A stretch of 6,852 nucleotides of DNA from Candidatus Eiseniibacteriota bacterium. GTDB lineage: Bacteria; Joyebacterota; Joyebacteria; Joyebacterales; Joyebacteraceae. The position numbers were made by a program, and so were the translations under genes. Shown in pieces: positions 1-4,566 of the stretch; the first letter of the stretch is position 1, and each line of letters starts with the position of its first letter. The stretch spans positions 1 through 6,852 of the forward strand of contig JAUWRQ010000055.1 of assembly GCA_030610515.1 (NCBI GenBank), in the 5' to 3' direction. Below the pieces are notes generated by a model, which was given only the letters and a program-made list of their open reading frames with translations, searched no databases and was not told the DNA's origin.

Positions 1-1517
1 CCGCGCACGCCGTCCGGATCGGGCGCGCCCACCCCCGCGCACTCGGCGACGGCCGGGTGCTCGATGAGCGCGGACTCCACCTCGCACGGGCCGATGCGGT
101 ATCCGGACGACTTGATCACATCGTCGTCCCGGCCGACGAACCAGAAGTAACCGTCTTCGTCGATGCTTGCACGGTCTCCGGAGACATACCAGAGCCCGGG
201 ATCGGAGCGCAGTTCCTCGGGAGACGCGTCCTCACGGGCGCCCTCGAATTTGCTCCGGTAGACGTCGGGCTGCTCCCAGTAGCCGTGGAACATGGCCGGC
301 CAGCCCGGCCGGAACGCCAGGAGCCCGACATGACCGGGCTCCGTCAAAGGCTCGTGCGACTTGAGATCGAGGACCGATGCCGTGATCCCCGGGAACGGCC
401 TTCCCATCGAGCCTGGTTTGATCCGCATGCCGGGGAAGTTCGACACCATGATCGACCCGGTCTCCGTCTGCCAGAACGTATCATGGAACGCAAGGCCGTA
501 GACCTTCTTGCTCCAGACGACGGCCTCGGCGTTCAAGGGCTCCCCCACGGACGCGAGGTGACGCAGCGACGAGAGATCGTGCTGCCTCACCGGCTCCTCA
601 CCGTCCCGCATGAGAGAACGGATCGCCGTCGGAGCCGAGTACCAGGCGGTCACGCGGTTGTCCTCGATGAACTTGTACCAGCGGTCCGCGGTGAAACCCG
701 CGTCCAGCACGCACTGCGTGACCCCCAGCGCCCATGGACCGATGATCCCGTAGCTCGTCCCGGTCACCCAGCCCGGATCGGCGGTGCACCAGTAGATGTC
801 ATCGTCCCGAAGGTCGAGCGCCCAATGCGTAGTCAAGACCTGGCTCCAGATGGAACCGTGCGCGTGCTGCGCGCCCTTGGGCTGGCCCGTCGTACCGGAG
901 GTGTAGTGGAGCACCGATGGTGTCTCAGGTCCGGCATCGTAGACGTCGAAGGTCTCGACCGCCGGAGCGGACTCGACGTCGAAGGAGATCTCGCCTTCCT
1001 TGAGTGTCGACTTGTCTCCCCCTACGACGATCGTGTGCTCCAGGTTGGGCAGGTGATCCCTGATCTTCCTGATCTTCTTGGCATGCCGCCGGGTCGTCAG
1101 GATCGCGCGTGTCCGCGCGCTCGCAAGCCGAACCTCGAGCGACTCGTCGCCGAACGCGGAGAACAGAGGCTGCACGATACCGCCCATCTCGAGAATCCCG
1201 AGAAACGCGAAGTAGAGACTCGGGATCTTGTCCATGAAGAGGCAGATCCTGTCCCCGGGCTTGAGCCCGAGATCGCGGAGGAATGCCGCGAAGGCATTCG
1301 AATGTTTCGACAGATCGCCGAAGGTGTACGTGCGCCTGTCACCCTTGGAGTTCTCCCAGATGAGCGCCGGCTTCTCGGCTCTCCCGGTCGAGCATATCCT
1401 GTCCGAGCAGATGGCTCCGATGTTCAGCAGCTCGCCATCTCTCCACGATAGGACGTCCTTCGCGAGTCCCCAGTCGAAACCCTTGAGCCTCTGCTCATAC
1501 GATCCGATGTTGCTCAA
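1..1517 (-). CDS. acsA: AcsA-type acetyl-CoA synthetase (AMP-forming), 3' end outside the window
   Basis: Acetate--CoA ligase of the adenylate-forming (ANL) superfamily: acetate + ATP + CoA gives acetyl-CoA + AMP + PPi in the cytosol. 505 codons are visible of a family length near 570. Visible motifs are the phosphate loop YTSGTTGQPKG (205-215), the acidic stretch DIYWCTADPGWVTGT (240-254), DTFWQTETG (346-354), and YVSGD (444-448) followed by GRDDDVIKSSGYRIG (462-476). Trp349 sits where Trp414 of Salmonella Acs restricts the pocket to acetate or propionate. The stretches PGWVTG, SVGEPLNAE and IKPGSMGRPFPG match the Bacillus subtilis AcsA branch from memory. The missing end should carry the catalytic lysine of the PKTRSGKIMRR type. 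The TTG start is chosen because GGAGG lies 7 bases upstream and the protein then begins SNIGSYEQRLKGFDW, as AcsA proteins do. It overlaps the acpS stop as TTGA. Compared with B. subtilis AcsA there is an insertion of roughly 14 residues before YVSGD (about 425-440). A medium-chain acyl-CoA synthetase is a less likely alternative. Confidence 0.93.
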   Translation of the reverse strand, partial: MSNIGSYEQRLKGFDWGLAKDVLSWRDGELLNIGAICSDRICSTGRAEKPALIWENSKGDRRTYTFGDLSKHSNAFAAFLRDLGLKPGDRICLFMDKIPSLYFAFLGILEMGGIVQPLFSAFGDESLEVRLASARTRAILTTRRHAKKIRKIRDHLPNLEHTIVVGGDKSTLKEGEISFDVESAPAVETFDVYDAGPETPSVLHYTSGTTGQPKGAQHAHGSIWSQVLTTHWALDLRDDDIYWCTADPGWVTGTSYGIIGPWALGVTQCVLDAGFTADRWYKFIEDNRVTAWYSAPTAIRSLMRDGEEPVRQHDLSSLRHLASVGEPLNAEAVVWSKKVYGLAFHDTFWQTETGSIMVSNFPGMRIKPGSMGRPFPGITASVLDLKSHEPLTEPGHVGLLAFRPGWPAMFHGYWEQPDVYRSKFEGAREDASPEELRSDPGLWYVSGDRASIDEDGYFWFVGRDDDVIKSSGYRIGPCEVESALIEHPAVAECAGVGAPDPDGVR

Positions 1518-1888
1518 GAAACCCCCTCCAGAATGACGACGGCCACCGCGCTCAATGAGGAATGAGACAGGGAGAGGCGCGTCGACGAGACACCAAGTCG
1601 CCGCGCGACATCGAGCGCGGCGCCCGAGAAGACGACATTGACATCGCCATCGGGGCCTCGGACCACCTCGACATCCGTCCATCTCATCCCCTGAGACAGA
1701 CCCGCTCCGAGAGCCTTGAACGCGGCCTCCTTGGCCGCGAAACGGACGGCGAAGCTTTCCCACGGGCGCGCCCGGGTGCCGGCGTACGCGATCTCGCCCG
1801 GGACAAAGAGCTCCTCGATCAGCGCTTCGTCGAGTCTCTCCCGAAACTCCTCGAGATCGACGATGTCGATGCCGACTCCGACCACCAA
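1514..1888 (-). CDS. acpS: Holo-[acyl-carrier-protein] synthase (4'-phosphopantetheinyl transferase AcpS)
   Basis: Transfers the 4'-phosphopantetheine arm of CoA to a serine of apo-acyl carrier protein, which fatty acid synthesis needs. The 124 residues match the usual AcpS length of about 115-130. Signature parts are VGIDIVD near the start (Asp8 is the expected Mg2+ ligand), F..GEIAYA (28-36), the FAAKEAAFKALG helix (50-61; Glu54 expected metal ligand, Lys58 conserved), and LSLSHS (105-110), corresponding to the SISH motif near the C terminus. The TTG start is supported by GGAGG six bases upstream and places the metal-binding Asp at position 8, as in other AcpS proteins. A GTG one codon downstream (1885) is a possible alternative. 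It is the first gene after a promoter at 1929-1958, and its stop overlaps the TTG start of the acetyl-CoA synthetase. AcpS is more often seen next to the NAD(P)HX repair gene or alanine racemase, so this partner is less usual. Confidence 0.95.
   Translation of the reverse strand: MVVGVGIDIVDLEEFRERLDEALIEELFVPGEIAYAGTRARPWESFAVRFAAKEAAFKALGAGLSQGMRWTDVEVVRGPDGDVNVVFSGAALDVARRLGVSSTRLSLSHSSLSAVAVVILEGVS
1522..1529 (-). promoter_or_regulatory. Ribosome binding site of the acetyl-CoA synthetase
   Basis: GGAGGGGG on the minus strand lies inside the last codons of acpS. The GGAGG core is 7 bases before the TTG at 1517. It decides the start of the downstream gene, which has no suitable ATG nearby. 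Confidence 0.8.
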
Positions 1889-1894
1889 GGTGTC

Positions 1895-1899
1895 CCTCC
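1895..1899 (-). promoter_or_regulatory. Ribosome binding site of acpS
   Basis: GGAGG on the minus strand, 6 bases before the TTG at 1888 and 9 before the alternative GTG at 1885. The spacing favours TTG. Confidence 0.75.
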
Positions 1900-1928
1900 G
1901 ACTGCCGACGATCTCGTAAGGTCCCGGT

Positions 1929-1958
1929 ATTTTACTCCTTCGCGGACCCGCGGGTCAA
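1929..1958 (-). promoter_or_regulatory. Sigma-70-type promoter of the acpS-acsA unit
   Basis: Read on the minus strand, TTGACC (1958-1953) is followed by an 18-base spacer and TAAAAT (1934-1929). Both boxes differ from the housekeeping consensus at one position each. TAAAAT is a rare AT-rich island in this GC-rich window. A start near 1921-1923 would give a leader of about 35 bases with the acpS ribosome binding site in it. No other promoter is evident before acpS, so both downstream genes are probably transcribed from here. Confidence 0.65.
1945..1956. promoter_or_regulatory. Perfect 12-bp palindrome over the -35 box (candidate operator)
   Basis: GACCCGCGGGTC equals its own reverse complement. 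It covers four bases of the -35 hexamer and the adjoining part of the spacer, where a dimeric repressor would block RNA polymerase. A further CGCGG/CCGCG inverted arrangement continues into the spacer. The binding protein is unknown, and in GC-rich DNA such a palindrome can arise by chance. Confidence 0.35.
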
Positions 1959-1980
1959 CGTCGAGGCGGGCAGCTTCCCA

Positions 1981-2013
1981 GCAAACAACGCCCGGGCGGC
2001 TCTCACCGCCCGG
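1981..2013 (-). terminator. Possible rho-independent terminator of the lamin-tail gene
   Basis: On the minus strand CCGGGCGG, a six-base loop TGAGAG, and CCGCCCGG form a perfect 8-bp GC stem (2013-1992). The tail GCGTTGTTTGC that follows is only moderately T-rich. It lies about 110 bases after the stop of the secreted-protein gene and before the acpS promoter, so position fits a terminator better than tail quality does. On the plus strand no T-tract follows. Confidence 0.45.
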
Positions 2014-2124
2014 ACTCGATCGGATGCAACCTGAATCATGAGTGCTGATTGGGCACGCCGTGGACACCACTGGACGAGGCGAGGTGGGCGGGCGCCGCAC
2101 GCACGCCCGGGGCCTCCGGTGGGT

Positions 2125-2895
2125 CTACTTGTACAGCGCCTTGATGACGCCCCAGCTCGACTCACGAACCGGGCTCGCGCAGTCGCTCGGGAACGAGGGC
2201 AGGTTCGGCTCACCCGGCGTAGGAATCATCATGAACCAGTCCCCCGCGCTACAGGCGTTGTTGTCCACGCCCATGGGGCAGCGGCCCAGCGAGTTGCCCT
2301 GCGGCACGAGCTCAGCGAACTCGGGGTCGTCGCACACGGTCCAGGCGATGGGAACGGGGTCGGGAACGGCCCCCCAGTTCACTCCGTCCACGACCGTCCA
2401 GCAGTCGATGGCGGCGGTCGAGTCGACTCCGGTGGCGAGCAGAAGGCCGTCGCCCACGTTCGCGAGCGCGACGTCGGCATTGGCGCCGCTCACAAGCGTG
2501 ATGTTCGGAACGTCGGGATTGTTGTTGTCGTCGGCCGGATGCCAGAACTCCCAGTCGGCGTTCGAGAGATCGGGTTCTATCTCTCCAGGAACCGCGTCCA
2601 CTGCGATGAGCAGTATCTCCCCCGGCTGAATCGGTATCGTGTGACCACCCCGGACGCCGGGAAACCTGAACACGCCCTCGGGCATCCCGTCGTCGCCCTC
2701 GTCCGTGATGACCGCGCCATCAAGGAACGCGACTGTGCCTCCGGCGTTCACGAGTTCGATGTACTCGTTATGAATGTCGACCCCGGGAACATAGTAGTAG
2801 ATCTCGTTGAAGACCACGCGGTTCCAGATATCAAGTGCGGGAGCAGTCGCCGCCGCGAGCGCAAGCAGCACGAACACCAGAGCCGTCCGGACCAT
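2125..2895 (-). CDS. Secreted lamin-tail-domain-like protein
   Basis: 256-residue exported protein of unknown function. Residues 1-20 form a signal peptide: a short Arg-bearing start, the hydrophobic run ALVFVLLALAAATA, and an APA cleavage site before Leu21. The mature part looks like a lamin-tail (LTD) beta-sandwich. VVFNEIYY (27-34) and NEYIELVNAGG (43-53) match the family opening 'vNEI...YIEL.N', DGAVITDE follows, DGLLLATGVDSTAAID (149-164) resembles the 'DGi.L.d..G.v.D' strand, and GNSLGRCPMG with PTPGEPN (225-231) matches the usual close. Five cysteines (165, 188, 206, 215, 239) suggest at least two disulfides outside the cytoplasm. After a short linker it ends ESSWGVIKALYK, possibly a lineage-specific tail. 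ATG with GAGAGGGGGG five bases upstream sets the start. LTD domains occur in secreted bacterial nucleases and surface proteins, but no catalytic domain is visible here. Wide gaps on both sides suggest it is transcribed alone. Confidence 0.8.
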   Translation of the reverse strand: MVRTALVFVLLALAAATAPALDIWNRVVFNEIYYYVPGVDIHNEYIELVNAGGTVAFLDGAVITDEGDDGMPEGVFRFPGVRGGHTIPIQPGEILLIAVDAVPGEIEPDLSNADWEFWHPADDNNNPDVPNITLVSGANADVALANVGDGLLLATGVDSTAAIDCWTVVDGVNWGAVPDPVPIAWTVCDDPEFAELVPQGNSLGRCPMGVDNNACSAGDWFMMIPTPGEPNLPSFPSDCASPVRESSWGVIKALYK

Positions 2896-3165
2896 CCCTT
2901 CCCCCCTCTCACCGCCGCCCGCCGAACGGGCGAGACCTGATCAGCAGACGCCGCAGCGAGCGACGACATGCTCCTCTCCCACAGACGAGCTCCGTCGGTC
3001 GTCTCGTATCCGGCGACGGGAGCCACGCCTGTCTGTCGTGTGGAGGCGCCGTGCATGAAGCGGTCCCGCGCGGCGGGAGAGGCGGAAGGGCCTGCGGGAA
3101 GGCCCCTTTGGGGCGACCGAGTCTGCCTGGAGATGGGGAGATGTGAACCTGGTGGACGGTCAGTG
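2896..3165. other. Intergenic region before the lamin-tail gene
   Basis: 270 bases without a convincing gene; the open frames crossing it lack family motifs and start support. Near its left end is a hairpin CGCCCG-TTCGG-CGGGCG on the minus strand (2932-2916), just before the ribosome binding site of the secreted-protein gene. Further right, GCCCC-AAA-GGGGC (3114-3102) forms a short stem about 50 bases after the deaminase stop but lacks a T-tail. No promoter matching the housekeeping consensus could be picked out for the secreted-protein gene. Confidence 0.5.
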
Positions 3166-4566
3166 CTAACGCCGCCCGGGAGGCGCCATCGGCCACGGTG
3201 TCTCGATGCCTGCGGCCTCGAGCATGCGGAACGAGAGCTCGGTAGCCTCGCGGGCGATCTCGCGCTCGTCGCCCGTGACGAGCCGACCCTCCTCCACTAC
3301 GACTTCGCCGTTCACGATCGTGTAGTCGACGCGGTGGTCGAAGCCGGCGTAGAGAACTGCCGCCAAGGGATCGGACTGCGCCCCCGCGTAACCCACGCGG
3401 GTCATATCGATGAGGGCGATGTCGGCGGCCTTCCCCTCCTCGATGGAGCCGATCTCGTCCCGGCCCAGGATGTCGGCGCCGCCGCGAGTCGCCATGCGGA
3501 CGACGTCGTAGGCCGTGACGGACTCGGGTCCGTGCGTCAGAAGATGCACGAGAAGGCAGTTCCGAAGCTCGCCGAGCATGTCGGACGTGTCGTTGCTTGC
3601 GCTCCCATCGACCGCGAGCCCGACGCGCACGCCCTTCTCGAGGAAGCGCGGCACGGGCGCCACGCCCGAGGAGAGCCGCATGTTCGAGGTCGGGCAGTGG
3701 GCGATGCCGGTTCCGGTCTCAGCGAGCCGGTCGATCTCCTCGTCGTTGAAGTGGACTCCGTGCGCGAACCAGACGTCCCGGCCGACCCAGCCCACGCGTT
3801 CCATGAGCCCCAGCGGCCTCAGCCCATGTGTCTCGAGACAGAAGGTCGTCTCGTCCTCGGTCTCGGCGACGTGCGTGTGCAGGAGAACGCCGCTGCGCCT
3901 GGCGAGCTCCGCCGTCCTCTCCATGAGTCCGTCGGTGACCGAGAACGGCGAACAGGGTGCCAGGGCCACGCGCGTCATCGAGAAGGGCTCGGGATCGTGA
4001 TGCTCTTCGATGACGCGCCCGGAGTCCGCGAGTATCGCATCCTCGCTCTGGACGATCGAGTCAGGGGGCAAACCTCCCTGCTTCCTCCCCCGCGACATGC
4101 TCCCGCGCGTCGGATGGAAACGGATGCCCAGCTCCCGCGCAGCCGCCACCTGCTCGCCGATGAGGTCGTCGGCAAGCCCCTCCGGAAAAACGTACATGTG
4201 GTCGCTCGACATCGTGCAGCCGGTGAGCAAGAGCTCCGCGCACGCCAGTCGTGTGCTGGCGCGCACCGCGTCGAGCGTCAGGCCCGCCCAGATGTCGTAG
4301 AGCGTGGCCAGCCAGTCGAAGAGTTTCCTGTTCTGAGCCGTCGGGACGTTGCGTTGGAGCGTCTGGTAGAAGTGATGATGCAGATTGACGAGGCCCGGAA
4401 TGGCGAGCATCGACGAGCAGTCGATGACGCGCGCGTCGTCCGGAGTCTCCAGCGACGACCCGATGCTCGCGATGCGGTTCCCGTCCAGAAGAACGTCGAC
4501 GCCGGAGCGCCTGTCTCCGGCATCGTTCATCGTGGCGAGATGGTAGATGTTGCGTAGGAGGATCAT
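3166..4566 (-). CDS. Amidohydrolase, probable 8-oxoguanine deaminase
   Basis: 466-residue metal-dependent deaminase of the amidohydrolase superfamily (TRZ/ATZ-like), predicted cytosolic. Residues 1-57 and about 375-430 form the small beta domain around the barrel. Metal and catalytic residues read in order: His63 and His65 in NLHHHFYQTLQR, His232 and Glu235 in LLHTHVAETEDE, His269 in WFAHGVHFND, and Asp320 in LAVDGSASNDTSDM. This is the mononuclear-metal pattern known from SAH and 8-oxoguanine deaminases. HHHFYQTLQRNVPTAQ, FDWLATLYDIW, and ELLLTGCTMSSDHMYVFP resemble, from memory, 8-oxoguanine deaminase of the Pseudomonas aeruginosa Pa0142 type, which turns 8-oxoguanine into urate and ammonia. 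ATG 4566 is chosen because it has GAGGG six bases upstream, overlaps the xanthine dehydrogenase stop as ATGA, and gives a normal length; the frame stays open about 600 bases further upstream, but only as a shadow of the neighbour. Hydroxyatrazine-type or guanine deaminase activity remains possible. Confidence 0.8.
   Translation of the reverse strand: MILLRNIYHLATMNDAGDRRSGVDVLLDGNRIASIGSSLETPDDARVIDCSSMLAIPGLVNLHHHFYQTLQRNVPTAQNRKLFDWLATLYDIWAGLTLDAVRASTRLACAELLLTGCTMSSDHMYVFPEGLADDLIGEQVAAARELGIRFHPTRGSMSRGRKQGGLPPDSIVQSEDAILADSGRVIEEHHDPEPFSMTRVALAPCSPFSVTDGLMERTAELARRSGVLLHTHVAETEDETTFCLETHGLRPLGLMERVGWVGRDVWFAHGVHFNDEEIDRLAETGTGIAHCPTSNMRLSSGVAPVPRFLEKGVRVGLAVDGSASNDTSDMLGELRNCLLVHLLTHGPESVTAYDVVRMATRGGADILGRDEIGSIEEGKAADIALIDMTRVGYAGAQSDPLAAVLYAGFDHRVDYTIVNGEVVVEEGRLVTGDEREIAREATELSFRMLEAAGIETPWPMAPPGRR

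Noticed and set aside
57..1451. 464-codon open frame on the plus strand
   Set aside because: It lies exactly antisense to the acetyl-CoA synthetase, whose minus-strand frame carries all family motifs. The plus-strand protein is Arg/Pro/Asp-rich and resembles nothing known to me.
2038..2940. 300-codon open frame on the plus strand
   Set aside because: Antisense to the lamin-tail gene, which has a signal peptide and domain motifs on the minus strand; the plus-strand frame has none.
2748..3056. Minus-strand open frame spanning the intergenic region
   Set aside because: It runs into the secreted-protein gene in a different frame, has no convincing ribosome binding site, and its product shows no motif.
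3102..3114. GCCCC-AAA-GGGGC hairpin as a terminator after the deaminase
   Set aside because: The stem is only 5 bp and on the minus strand is followed by CTTCCCGC, not a T-tract. It may be an mRNA-end structure, but the evidence is too weak to call.
2968..4557. 529-codon open frame on the plus strand
   Set aside because: Antisense shadow of the deaminase gene, produced by high GC and scarcity of stop codons. The composition is Arg- and His-rich with no recognisable domain.
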